This document shows positions 25,501 to 37,722 of a stretch of 64,000 nucleotides of DNA, in pieces. A model generated the notes under the pieces. It ran no database searches. It was not told the DNA's origin and saw only the letters and a program-made list of their open reading frames with translations. Every line of letters starts with the position of its first letter. Within the stretch, counting starts at the first letter, position 1. Source of the stretch: Daphnia carinata (taxonomy: Eukaryota; Arthropoda; Branchiopoda; Diplostraca; Daphniidae); assembly GCF_022539665.2 (NCBI RefSeq), contig NC_081331.1:6727534-6791533 (forward strand), given 5' to 3'. The position numbers were made by a program, and so were the translations under genes.

Positions 25501-26588
25501 TTCTTGTTCAAAAAAGAAAAGGCCTCGGGTAAAGGAAACTTGCGTGTCTCAGCACTCCAGCAAGGACTAAAAGTTTATGTTGACATTTTCTACTTTTACG
25601 ACGACCGAATGTTAGAGATGTGTAACACTAGAATATATCAAGAATGTTTCGTGTAGTTGCTGTCCATTTCATTTGGAGGGGCAAACGTTAGAAATGCCAG
25701 AGGGTATCAGCAGTTATGCCTTTTACGTCAATCTTGACGATACGAGAAATTTGATATGCGTATTAATAGGCTTTCAATGTCGGAATACTCAAATATAAGT
25801 GGGCCTTCTTTGATAAAAATAAATCGTTTTAATGGGTAAGATTACCAGCCAATGTATAAGTCACAAAATGAAATATTTACTTTGAAAGACGTTTCGTTGC
25901 TACACGACTAAACCCTACTTAACAACGAGCCCTTTGCGAGCCAAGAAAGTTATTATAAAATCCATGTACTTATCCAGTGACGTAGGTTCCGCCTGTCGAT
26001 CTAAACTATTAAAAAAAAAAAAAAAAGGATCGCTCAGGAATGCAAACGGAATCCATTATCTCGTAAATGTATCAAGAAATCCAGGCCTGTATAACAATCT
26101 GTAACTATTTAAAACGTGATGCATCTCGTTTAAGATGACTTGACAGCAACCAGATTTTGTCGTCGGGTAATTCAACTAGTCGACGACCCCCAGGAGAAAT
26201 CTATTTCAACATCCAACTTGTTCTCCTCCTTTTTTTTTCGTGCGAATGACTGCCCCGATTTGTGACGTCCTCGATATATCGTCGGCGATTTACGCGTGCG
26301 TCGAAACCGTACATGTAAATGCTGTCCCTCCTCCTCCGTTTATTCAAACACGCATTCAATCAATAAGTATAAAGCGAAGAACGTCGTATCCGCTGGCATT
26401 AAAATTAGAGACCTCTCCAAAAAAAAAAAACTCGTTAAGTTTTTTAATAGCCAATATGATCATCATATGAAATTTCGTGTCCTATTTCTTGTTCTTTAGA
26501 AAGATAAGGTTTTACGATAGCCTATAGTACATTGACGATTCATTGAATGAAATTGAATAAAATAGCTGTTGTTTATTGTTAAAGACAG
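13600..26588 (+). other. About 13 kb without supportable genes; probable long 5' intron of the RGS gene
   Basis: AT-rich sequence with many homopolymers, a (GT)n run at 16,875-16,891 and a GA run near 23,309-23,327. All open frames are short, hydrophobic or low-complexity, and none resembles a known domain. An acceptor (TTGTTAAAGACAG) ends at 26,588, directly before the exon that carries the RGS start codon, consistent with a long intron. No tRNA or familiar microRNA was spotted by eye. Confidence 0.4.
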
Positions 26589-26618
26589 GATCGGCGAGAG
26601 GAGACGTCGCCGTGGAAC

Positions 26619-29600
26619 ATGGCGTCCAAGACGGAAGCCTTCGCCACCGGTGAAAGTTACGGGGAATGTTTAGCCTCGACAACAACAACAACAATGAGCA
26701 GTGCGGAACAAGTCACAGTGACAAGTACAAAAACAATGGGAGCAATGGACACGCCAGACTTGGCGGCCGTTTCGTCAGCAACGCAGCCAACGCCTTCATC
26801 ACCGTCGACGACAGTATCGACCATAGCGGGTGGTCACGTCACTTCGTCGGTCACGCAAGCAACGCCGCTGGTCACCAGTGGCAGCGACAACAGCTTCGAC
26901 GGATCGAAGACGGTCAGTGCTCCGCAACAGGATCTGCCGTGCGCGAAATCCTCGCCCAAGAAAGCCATCAACGAATTGTCGCCGAAATCAGGCGGGACCA
27001 ATCAGAACAGCAGCGGGAGCCGGGGTAGTAGCAAAGCGATGAGGAATAACGCCAGCAGCGCAGGCAGCAAAGAAACGCTAAAACAGCGAAAGTCAACGGA
27101 AGGGAGTACCGGATCCAATCCCATTCATCATATAGCGGCATCCGGTAGCCCGGCTCGTCATGGGACAAGCGAAGGCGGAAGTGCGGGCGCAACGACGGCC
27201 ACCGAAACTGGCCGGAGAACGTCAACCGGCGCGACCAACAACAGCAGTAGTAGGAACACGACCAAGCCGTGCTGTTTCTGCTGGTGTTGCTGCTATCGAT
27301 GCACATGGTAGGCAAATGGCCAACACATCATAACAGTGCGGGCTTCTTCCCTTTTTTTTTTCTTCCCCTTCCTAGTCTTATTGATTCCACTCACACAAAC
27401 GGATCAGTCTACACCCCTTGTCTCATTGGCGATCTTTTCGTTTGATGTAGCCCCAGATTTTCTTTCGTTTTTCATTATTTTCCACGCTTTTCTTTTGTCT
27501 TGTTTTTTCTAGTGTGTTTTCGCCTCCCCTCAGTTCGTACGATCTCCATCAACGTTCTTGACAAAGTCTTTTATATTCATAATAGTCTTCTTCCTTTCTT
27601 TTTTTTTTTCATCACTTTGAATGAGCCTCCTCTTTTTTAAAATTTTCCCGTCTGGCGCTTTCACCCTCTTTTTTCTTTTCTTTTTTGCTTGTTGGCCATG
27701 GGACGTCATCATCCCATCATTGTCAAATAATCAGCTTTTCCGCCTAGCTGAGCATCCGCTTGATGTGCGCATACCACGATCAGGACTCATTTATTACACG
27801 TCGGTTTCAGCAGACCCGTCATTTCAGATTGGAGCGTTGTTGACCCCACAATTTTTTTTTTTTAGATTTGCGTGCTTATTTATTCTCTGTCCATGCGCGA
27901 AGGAGAAGATGAAGGGAAACAAAAGTAAATCTAACACAAAAAGCAACGCAATAATGCTTTTATTTGATAGGTTTTCTTTTGCATTCTTTTTTTTGCCATA
28001 AAGAACCGGTCCCATTTTGATTTATGTGGCGGCCAGCAGTCGACTCCATATCCCATTCAAATATAGGCTATTTCAGAGTAACGTAATGGCACTTTACGTG
28101 GAAACTACTAATCTTAAAAAAAGAAAGAAATATGAGCTACTGATCGATATCTTTTGCTTTCAGCACACTTTTCGCTCTATTGAATTGCCAGAACCATAAC
28201 CATATATCCGTCAAACCAGAAGTCGAACTTGTATTTGAAAATAGATAATTTGTTGTTTGTTTTTATCCACTAAAAACAAAACGAAATAAGACCATATCAA
28301 AATCGAACAAGTCACAAAAACTGAAGTAAATGTTCCTCTTCTTTCCCCCTGATTCTGCTGACTTATATTCTTACTTTTCTACGTCGTAGGGGATCGTTAA
28401 TGCCAGCTGCAAGTGAAGCATAATAAGTAAGCTGCAGCGCGTGTACTATATACGTCAGTATGCCTACAGCAAGCCAAACACAAAGACTGCATAATAAACA
28501 AGGATCCCAAAAGGCCTTTTGCCTTTACTTTTTTTTTTTTTTTTTTTTGTTGGGGGAAAATTGAAGTCTATTTATAGCTGGCTGTAGCTCAATGACAAAG
28601 TCATCTGGCTGTGCATTATGTTGAACGTCTTCATCGACCAGCCGGATGATAATAATAATAGGTAGATGAAAGACACCAGGAGCGGCAGGAGGAGAGAAAC
28701 GGTTGAAGGGCAACGACAGACAGTCAGTTAGATATAGTCAACAACAACACAATGAACTAGCTCTTGGCTTCTCTTCATAGCCAAAGCACAAACTGGCACT
28801 TTACTTGGGGGCTAGGATGTCTTCCGCTGGAGTGCTGTTGTTTGCTGCGCTCTTGAGTCATCACTGGCTCCCTCTGTCTAGTTTCTCCCGCTCTATGGTA
28901 ACGATGCGACCGTGAGTTATGCTCTCGAGTCTTGAACCGACAGCGAGGAAGAAATCAGGCCACACTTGACACACCACAAAACAGCTCTTCTAAAGATGAT
29001 TAGAGAGATGAGGAAGATGGAAAAAAAAAAGGAGGAAACAAACAAAACAACAGATGAACCCGGCAGCACCCACTTACTTTCACTTCCGTTCACTTGCCAC
29101 GACAATTTTTTTTAAATTTTATTTTAAAATAAGAGACTAAAGAAAAATCATACGTCTGACAAGGAATTTGCATTCGATGGCTATACGATGTGCACCCGTG
29201 CATGAAATGTTTTCGCCCAACTGGCGTCCATAACTTCATTAAGAAGTTATTGTATCTTGACTTAAACAGTTGATTTTGTGTTTAACGGCATTATTTTTTT
29301 TTAAATTTTTTAAACTTATATTTCCGTGCGGCTGATTGGTTTCCATCGTGTTGTGCGTCATCGTCGTTCCAACAACAGCCTATCATCGAGGAATCAAGAG
29401 GAGGAGCTGAGTAAATCCAAAGACATCACCAGTCGAGACTCGTGGAGCAACGATCCAGAAGTGACGTGAGTCTTCTTTCATCTCGTTTCGCTTTGACTCT
29501 TTTTCTTTTGGAGGGATGGGAATTTTTGGGCACGCCGTGCTGTTATATATTATCGATATATATTTTCCATCAAGTATGCCAACCTTATTTACCGACTGAA

Positions 29601-32600
29601 TGGGTCTACCCTAATATTATCATCGCTGCTTGACCGCTTTCCACAACGACGTTTACATTCTATGCTCTTGTCATTTATGTTTGCTTTCTTTTATTAAAAA
29701 AAAACATATATGCTGCCAACTCGGACAACACGGCGCTTCTGTAAAAAAAAAAATTACCAACAATACACAAAAAAAAGGCCGAGCGTGGAAGAGATCCGTT
29801 GCTGGGGCGATTCGTTCGACAGGCTGATGAAGAGCCCCATGGGTCGGGCCGTCTTCCGCGAGTTCCTCAAGTGCGAGTACAGCGAGGAGAACATCCTCTT
29901 CTGGCTGGCCTGCGAAGACCTCAAGAAGGACAACAACCCCGAAGTGGTTGAAGAGAAGGCCAGACTTATCTACGAAGACTACATCTCCATCCTATCGCCA
30001 AAAGAGGTACTGTTTACGAGCTACACTCTGACGCTATACGCCGCTATATAACGTTGCTGTAGTATATGTGCATGTGCGCATCTTCATTCGCGTTTCGAGT
30101 TTATTAAATCTATCACATCGCCCAACGAGCTATTCCGTCCTCTCTTTACAGGCTTACACGCGTACAATATGCGAAGAGACAAATTCTATCAGCTCTAGTC
30201 CTCTTTCCCATCTTATTCTCACGTATTTTACCCGTCGATTTCATTTGACAGCTCTAACGTACCCGACGAACTGAGTCCATACGTGTTTCGGTACTTGAAA
30301 ACCCTTCACGGCCATCGATCGTTAAAATGTCCGACACTCGATATATAACGCCATTGCTTGTTTGTTTATTTTTTCGATTTTAACTCGAGTGCCCTATTAC
30401 GAAATGAGATGACGAGGACAGAAATGATCCGTCTGAAATGGCAACGTTGTGAAAAATGATGTAGCCAATCGTCTTAATGTATATATTTTTAATGTTAAAA
30501 GTACGATAGTCTCGTGAAGGCCTTCGTCAAAGGCAACCGCCACGCTATGAAAGGGATAGAAAATGTAGTCCTATTGGTTGAAACGTCCTTTATCACCTTC
30601 AGTTAATAGGTTAGGAAGATGGCTTAAGGATTCGACAATCCGAAATGAAGCGTTTTGGAACTAAGAGATTGAATTGAAACGGATAGAGCATTTAGAAGAA
30701 ATCTCGATTTTTGCGAACATGCAGTTCGCCGTCTTTCGAAGGAAACGTCATTGTTAAAACAAGAAAAGCAGAGCCGTATATGAGGAAACAATTGATGGCG
30801 AGATTGTTCCACCCGTTGATCAACGCGTCCTCCTCCCATGTACGCTTTCCATGTCAGACATTCTTTCAATCGTTCTTTCCTGTCTTTATTTTCTTCCATC
30901 CTGTTTTTCAAAACTTTCAAATTGCTTTCATCCTTTGCGTCTATTGTTCGTCTCCTTTCACTACGTTTTTCAATTTATTTTTGTCACACCAACAGGTACG
31001 ATCGGCGTTTTTCGTACATTTTTCGTATCCGCCGTTCTTCCCGCGGTACACGTAACGTCGGAAACGATTGATTTATTTTTGTTTAAAAGAAAATGGATCG
31101 CCTAGGAAGCATTTGGCTTTGAAAATTCTACAGTACCAACAGCTCTATCGTTATAGGAACGAGGAACAATGTCAAATAAATAATGAAAATGAATGAAAAC
31201 TTTCCAACTGCTGTACGAACAAGAATTTTCTTGAAAAAAAAAAAGGGAACGCAAGACATGAAGGAGGGCAGATGGGAACAATCGATTCCTGCGCGTAGAC
31301 GCTACGGCATCCGACGATGGCCTATTCATCGTTTGTTGAACAACCAAATAGAAGGCAGACTTGGCTCATTTTATTGGAAGTTTGGAAGCAATGGAAAAAA
31401 AAAAGTTTTTGAATCGAAAAAGGAGAAAGAGAGTTAGACATGATGGATGAGGTGGATTGAATGTAGGGCAAGAAAAAGGGAGGACAAAAAAACAAACAAA
31501 AAAAAAACTAAACTAAATGACAAATGAAGTGCGCATCTTTCATTGAGGGGAATGACAGCATGAATGAAAACGGAAAGGAATGAGGCAACCCAGAGATCTA
31601 GATCATGTCGGTCGAACTGGGTAAAAAATTGAATCAAGCCACGAGCTAAAGGAAGTCGATGAAAAAATTAAAGGAGCACGTCCGGAGAAAGGAACGGCAG
31701 TTTCCGGTACCTGTCACACCTTGTTAAATGGCAGTTTGTATTACGATTTTTTTATTTACAGAGCAAAGTTTTGTAGATATAAAGAAACAAAGACTCAGAG
31801 AAGAGCGAAAATAAAAAAAAAAGAAAAGAACGGATAAAAACTGAAATAAGAAAAATAAAAGTGATAGAGAAGAAAACGGAAGAAGAAAGAGAAAAACGTC
31901 AGCACCATCTATCTTGGAACGGTTCGGTAGAATCGATTTTTTCCCTTGTCATTTGAGCCAGAAAGGCAGCCAAGCGGGGCAATAATTTTCAAAAGCATTA
32001 CGTAGGCTTTCTTCCCACCCCGTTTCTCCCGAACTTCCTTCCCGACATGCCCTTCAACCACACCATTCCCCTTCCCTTTTTCCGACCCCTCCTCGTCTTC
32101 GATCCGCATCTTCTCTTTGGCTATTTTTCCTCATCTGGTTTATTCTATCTTGATCATCAATTTTTATCCGCACAATGATCGCCTTGACTGTTCTCGTGTA
32201 CTTGGCTTTGGCTGGTTCCGTTCCGTACTTTTTCCCATCGGAACTTTTTTGCCCGTCGCGTTCGTGTCAGTTTGTCCGCGTCGGACGACGAGTTTCGCTC
32301 GGGTTGCCATCTATCCCTGCTGGAGCATAACTTAAAATGCGGAAAGCAGAAATGGAGAGAGAAATGGGAGGTAGTTTATACATATATATGAAACGGGGAG
32401 GATCGATGATCCGATTGTGCTGTTTTATTGATTTCGCCCAGCGAAAAGGGAAAGAGAAGAAGCAAGGGAGGAAGATGGGGTTTGTAAATCGAAAACAAAA
32501 GAAAAAGGGAGAGGTCTGTTGCCTCTCTCTCTTCGCGTACAAAAAGGGCATACACAGTTTACACAGCCATGGAAAGAAAGAAGAGAGCCAGACGATGGAA

Positions 32601-32609
32601 TTGTTTTAT

Positions 32610-32648
<39 letters not shown>

Positions 32649-33076
32649 AGATTCTCTTTGGTCTCTTGTTGTCCGTGCCAAAATGGAAACCTGACTCGCG
32701 CACTTCTGCGGCTGGCCGGCTCCGGCCAGTGGAACGGACAGCACTTGCGTAGAATAGGCAATGAGACTGCGACAGTACAGAGCAATTTAATTCATTCCTA
32801 TGCTCTTTTCATGTGTTTTTTTTTTTTTTTTTTGGCTTTTAATATAGAAGCTAATTGTTTTTTCTTCGCTCATTCCTACAGGTCAGCCTGGACTCTCGGG
32901 TGCGCGAAATCGTCAACCGCAACATGGTGGACCCGACGCCGCACACATTCGACGAGGCCCAGTTGCAGATCTACACGTTGATGCACCGCGACTCGTACCC
33001 GCGCTTCGTCAATTCCGCCTACTACAAGAAGCTGGCCCAGTTGAGCAGCACCAGCCGGAAGGAGAGCTCCGCTTGA
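26619..33076 (+). CDS. Dhit: RGS-RZ family regulator of G-protein signalling with cysteine string
   Basis: A GTPase-activating protein for heterotrimeric G-alpha subunits at membranes. Four coding exons, 26619-27307, 29379-29465, 29778-30006 and 32882-33076, join in frame to 399 residues. Residues 1-215 are a disordered Ser/Thr/Gly-rich extension. Residues 218-230 form the cysteine string (CCFCWCCCYRCTC after splicing), the palmitoylation motif of RGS17/19/20. Residues about 263-385 are the RGS domain, including FREFLKCEYSEENILFWLAC and YTLMHRDSYPRFVNS. The stop follows KESSA. The frame is open from the acceptor at 26,588 into the ATG, so a start further upstream cannot be excluded. Introns are 2.07, 0.31 and 2.88 kb. 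Vertebrate relatives are about 210-240 residues, and the extra length is the N-terminal extension. Confidence 0.94.
27308..29378 (+). other. Intron 1 of the RGS coding region
   Basis: Begins GTAGGC and ends CCAACAACAG. Contains a 20-base T run at 28,529-28,548. No internal exon of the family is expected or seen, because the protein is continuous across the junction at the cysteine string. Confidence 0.7.
30007..32881 (+). other. Intron 3 of the RGS coding region
   Basis: Splits the RGS domain between SPKE and VSLDSRVRE, a junction position shared with vertebrate relatives as far as I recall. Contains a 37-base T run (32,611-32,647) and an 18-base T run (about 32,816-32,833) shortly before the acceptor. 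Open frames in it are low-complexity. Confidence 0.75.
32611..32647. repeat. 37-base poly-T run in an RGS intron
   Basis: A pure T run of 37 bases, the longest homopolymer noticed in the window. It is read as poly-Phe or poly-Lys by spurious frames on the two strands. Confidence 0.95.
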
Positions 33077-36000
33077 AGGGCCGCCAATGGGGGAGGTCGA
33101 TTAACGAGATTTGAAGGAAACACGTAAAAGAATTTCTGACGATAAAAAAGACCAACCAACTGCAACCCCATACAGACAAACATGCACACGCTGGGAAAAA
33201 AAAAATGCAAACCACACAAGAGAAAAAAAAAAGAAAGAAAAACGATAAAAATTTATTATAGACGAGAGGGGAAAAGCCGAAAGTCGTACGAACATCAAAG
33301 GCCAAAGAGAAACGAAGGGCTGGTCGGTTGGCGAACGGAAAAGGACGTCAAGTATGAAAGATATACCGCGTAGCAAAACATGGACGAATGATCAAGCAGC
33401 GAAAGTCTATCTGCCTGTCCGCCGAAAGTAGGATGAAGAAATAGGCCAAGTTTGTTCATCCTCCTCTTCTAGACGACGGCCGTGGCGGCGGTCGGGACGA
33501 TCGACTGCTGCCGACGCCCACGCCACATTAAGTTGATTTATTATAAGGAGGACGATGAGGGGGCCAGAAGAAGGAGGAAATGATGTAGAAAGGAGGGGGG
33601 GGGGGAGAGGAGGTGGTTGCAAGAAAGAGTTCATCATGCCTAGGTTGGCGAGTTGCCCGGCAGGCTATCGAAGAGGATGGCGCGTGCGCACGCGTGGCAA
33701 AATGCGAGGCAAGGCAATCGTCCAAAACGAAAATCTCCCTCTACTCTTTTAACAGGCAGCGATTTTTTTTCCACCTCCTCCCTTTCGTGACGTCGCCAAT
33801 AAACCGTTGTCGTCGCCTTCTTATTCCTTTGCCTATTGGAGTAGTAAATCCTCCTCTCGTCCTTATTCATCTCTCTCCTCGCTGGCGCACCATTTTCAAA
33901 CGAAATCGAAATCAAAGAGCACAAAAAAAAAAAACATATAGGACGCTATTGGGATCGAACGGAGATGGGTCGATTGCTTCCTAGATACAATTTTTTTTTC
34001 TCCCTCTTGCTATGGTCTTAAGATGAGAAAGCAGATTTTGGTGTGGAAATTAAAAAGAAAAACTAAAAGGAAAGAAAAAAAAAAGCTGGTGCACAAATAT
34101 TTTCTTCCTTTGTTCTCTACTGTTTTCTGGCTCATTTTCTTCTTCTCTCTTCTCCCTTACGCTCTCAGACTCGCTGTATTTTTATTTTTATTTTTTAAAT
34201 CTCTTTGGTGACGTGGAGATGGACTCGATAAACGATGGCACAGCAATGACGCACTGAGCGGTTAAGGAAATAGTCGCAACTCTTTGATCTCAATTTTTTT
34301 TTTCTATTTTGATACGCAATGTTTTATACGGTTTTATATGATCGGAAGCCAAGCACAAAGCAAACGAAACACGAAATCCCTCCTTTTTCCCCTACCGTTC
34401 GTACGTTGAAAGAACAAAATTAAACAAAACGCCATTGAACCCACGATTTTATGCCATCTCTTCTGTTCTCTAGTTTATCAATTATTTGCGAAAATTTAAA
34501 AAGAAGGTGTAGCATCATGCAGTGATAATTCACCTTTATATAATTAAGGCTCCATCCATTCGAGATTAATAGTTAACGGGTTGATGAAATTCAAATTGGG
34601 TGCACTAAAAACACTTGGATTTCGTTTTATCTGAAGTTTGCATAATTAACAGGCAGCAAATATTTTATTCGAAATTTGCTTTCCAAATTTAACTATAACA
34701 GGTTAAATTTCATCGAATTCCAAGTTCCATTTTCTGTACCAAAAAATCGGGCTTGTAATTGGGCTTGCTTCATTTTGTTTTTGAAGGTCTCAAATTCGGT
34801 TTCTCATTGGGTGGTGCCATAATTATTGGAAGATTAGACTATCAATAGATGGTAGTGTAGCATCTCTATAAAATTACCGAAATAACTGGTAACCCAGCGG
34901 ACAGGGTGTGTCAATAAAAAAAATGGGTCGAATGGCGTTCCTTAACAAACAGGCTACACACAATTAACAAACTAAAATTTAGAAAACGAGAACAAAACAA
35001 ACAGGACGAACGAAAACCCGTTTCAGTACCAATCAAACAAACGTAACAAAGGGCTAAAAGGGAAAAAATCTATGCCCCTTCTGTTGACGGACGGACGGAT
35101 GAATCGATTTTTCTTTGGGGAAACGGCCTGATTATTGTGGAAAGCTAACGAATCTGTGAACCCCACCCCCAGTTAAAGACTTTTTTTTCATAAATCAACA
35201 TTTTAAAAGGCACACAGATAATATTTAATTTGTACATTAGGAAACGATGCTCGTCTTTTCCCCGGTGTTTTATACGAGCTCGGCTTCGTGATTACTTTCT
35301 TTTCAGTTAAAATAAAATCAGATTACTAAACAACACAATAGTTTCCCTCATGCCCATCAGTCGTGTGTACACGATGAACCATGAAATCCAGCCCATCAGT
35401 CAACTGAATTTGCCGGGCAAGTGCTGTTGCCGACGAAAGGCGTAGATAGTCAAGGAAAACTCTTGTCACTCCAAAATTCATTTTTCATACACGCACGCAC
35501 TCACACGCACAATACAAATACATAAACAAAAAACTCCCAAACTATCTATCGCATGAAGATCTTTTTTAAAAAAATTATTGTTGTGATTTCGAAGTGAATA
35601 AGAATGTAATGTGTGCTGTCTCAATTGATGAAAAAAAAGACATGGGAAAAACAGAACAGACAAAAATAATTTCTAAACAAATAAACTTTAGGAAGAGATA
35701 ATTTTGAATTGAATCGCTTCGGCGTAGCGCGTGTTCGCCATGGGTCGTTGACGACTTCTCATTTGTTTCGATTTCGTTTTCTTTTTTGACATTTCCTTGT
35801 TCGCTGTTTGTTCAATCTTTGTTTTCATATGCGGCCGCAATTTTTCAGTCGAAATCTTTCTATTGGCATATGATAGTGAAGTAGACGAATGATCAACTGC
35901 GTACGTTTGTCCATGTATAATGTACTGTATAAATGAAATCAACAAGAAGAAAAAAACAAGAAAAAAACACAAAAAAAACAATACCAAAAACAAATTTTAG

Positions 36001-37434
36001 ACGACCACGATCTGAAAGTGCTCATCCGAAGAGCGTATGTTCTTTCATTCAATTAACTGTGAGTTAACCCAATCCACTGAATGTTTCCCTAATAATTGTT
36101 TTTCTCTCGCCTGGTCTCCCCTGTTCAGCCAACACCCCTACTGGTGCACCTGTATTGTTTGTTTTTGTCGGTTACCTTGAAAACTTTTTTCACGCCATTT
36201 TGTATTTACGTTTCAGAGTGTCGAGGAGTTGTGTCCGTTTTCGACTTCCTTCATCATCAACTTATTCTTCCTCCATTCTGATTCTCCAAATTTCATTTAA
36301 GTCCCACAATCTTGCTCCTAGTCTGAATCCGGCTCCTGTTTTTAATGACATGTATCGCTGTAAAACCAAGAGATAAATCCTTGGGGGTTTCGAAAAGGAA
36401 ATCAAATCTAGAAGTTATCTCATCTGTTCGACTTGCATCGTACTCTACACATTTTACTTTTTTTTTTCGCTCCCTCGTCGCGTTTTATTTTGATTCCTTT
36501 ACATTCAACGTGCGTGAAAACCAAAAAAAAGTGTCTAACCTAGTCAAATGATTTCTCTCATCTTCGAGTGTAATACCTGTATCGCTGCTGTGTTCAATCT
36601 ACAAGAAAAAGAGACAAAAAACAAACAAAAAAAACAAAACAAAACAAAACAAAAAACAGACAAACAAACCCATTTTTTTATGTGTTTTTTCATTATCACA
36701 ATTAACGAGAAATAATTTCACAAAAATTCAGATCGTGAACAAATATTTTCCCTCTATATTCCTTTTCTTTGCCTTTTGATGAGCAGAAATATTGATCTTG
36801 GCAGGTAAGGGGATTCATCAAATCCTTCGAAAAATGCATAAAAAATATTGGGGATTCTAACTTTCCTGTACACACACACACACAAAAAAAAACAGGTCCC
36901 AAGTAACCTTACGTTTCTGGTCCTACCCCAAAGGCTTGCTGCAAGACGTTCCGTGGAGTAATAAATACCACATTTTAATATGCAATATTAACTCTTCTTT
37001 CAAGTACTTTCTTCTCTTTTGTCTTTCATTTGTTTCTGTTTTCCTGCTTTAACGATTCGATAAATCCATACGCCTTCTATTTTTCATTGCATACAAAAGA
37101 TTAGAACATCCTAGACAACTAGTCGATTGGCATTTCCAGGTAGATAAGCAGTAATATAATTCAGTCACTCGCACAGAATCCCTTTTCTTCGTTCCATTTG
37201 CGCTATGCCTGCGACTAGGCAGCGTGAAATTCACTAGTGTCCAATTAGATCAATTGCATGCTGCCTTGTGAGTACTGGGAAAACATCACTTGTTAGCAAT
37301 TTGCATTTTACCTTTTCCGATTCAAATGGTGCGCTAACAAACGGCTAATAGATTTTAAACGATTCCGGTGGTCAAGTGCCACAAAATTTGAAAAGTGAAT
37401 TTGTCAGATTAAGCAATTTGAGAATCTCATGCAG
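33077..37434. other. RGS 3' UTR and intergenic spacer
   Basis: No coding sequence was recognised in 4.3 kb. Several AATAAA-type hexamers occur (for example near 33,798 and 34,916), so the RGS 3' UTR could be anywhere from about 0.7 to 2 kb. A/T homopolymers and an (AC)n run near 36,870 are present. Confidence 0.4.
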
Positions 37435-37542
37435 CTAATTGTAACTGCTGAGGAAGGAGGCGATGGTACACAAAAGGACCAACAGAACTACCAAGATGAT
37501 TCCGCTCAGGCACCGATCATCAAATGTATGATAGCTTCCCAT
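37435..37542 (-). CDS. Candidate 35-residue single-pass membrane micropeptide
   Basis: A minus-strand ATG-to-TAG frame encodes 35 residues. A polar N-terminus (MGSYHTFDDRCLSG) is followed by an uninterrupted hydrophobic helix (IILVVLLVLLCTIASFL) and ends SSYN. An in-frame TAG lies seven codons upstream, so the ORF is self-contained. It sits 181 bases beyond the stop of the Rieske gene on the same strand and could be in its 3' UTR or be a separate gene. The start context (TTC before ATG) is weak. No known micropeptide family was recognised, and chance remains a serious alternative. Confidence 0.25.
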   Translation of the reverse strand: MGSYHTFDDRCLSGIILVVLLVLLCTIASFLSSYN

Positions 37543-37722
37543 GAACCGTTTCCCTTCTGCCTAAACCCATCCTTGATAAAAACATTTTTGAGAGTACATT
37601 TACCGAGCCCATCTCTCAGCTACAGGGTCGTTTATTTACTGTATCTGTACAAAGCAAGAGGGGGATTGATGCTAAGGGTTTATTTTCCTAGAAAGATGTT
37701 CACAGGAAATCTTTGTATGAAC

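Noticed and set aside
26666-27042. Alternative frames in the first RGS exon on both strands
   Set aside because: Only the frame from 26,619 leads through the cysteine string and splices in phase into the RGS domain.
32337-32981. 214-codon plus-strand frame in the last RGS intron
   Set aside because: It is kept open by the 37-base and 18-base T runs and overlaps the true exon in another frame.
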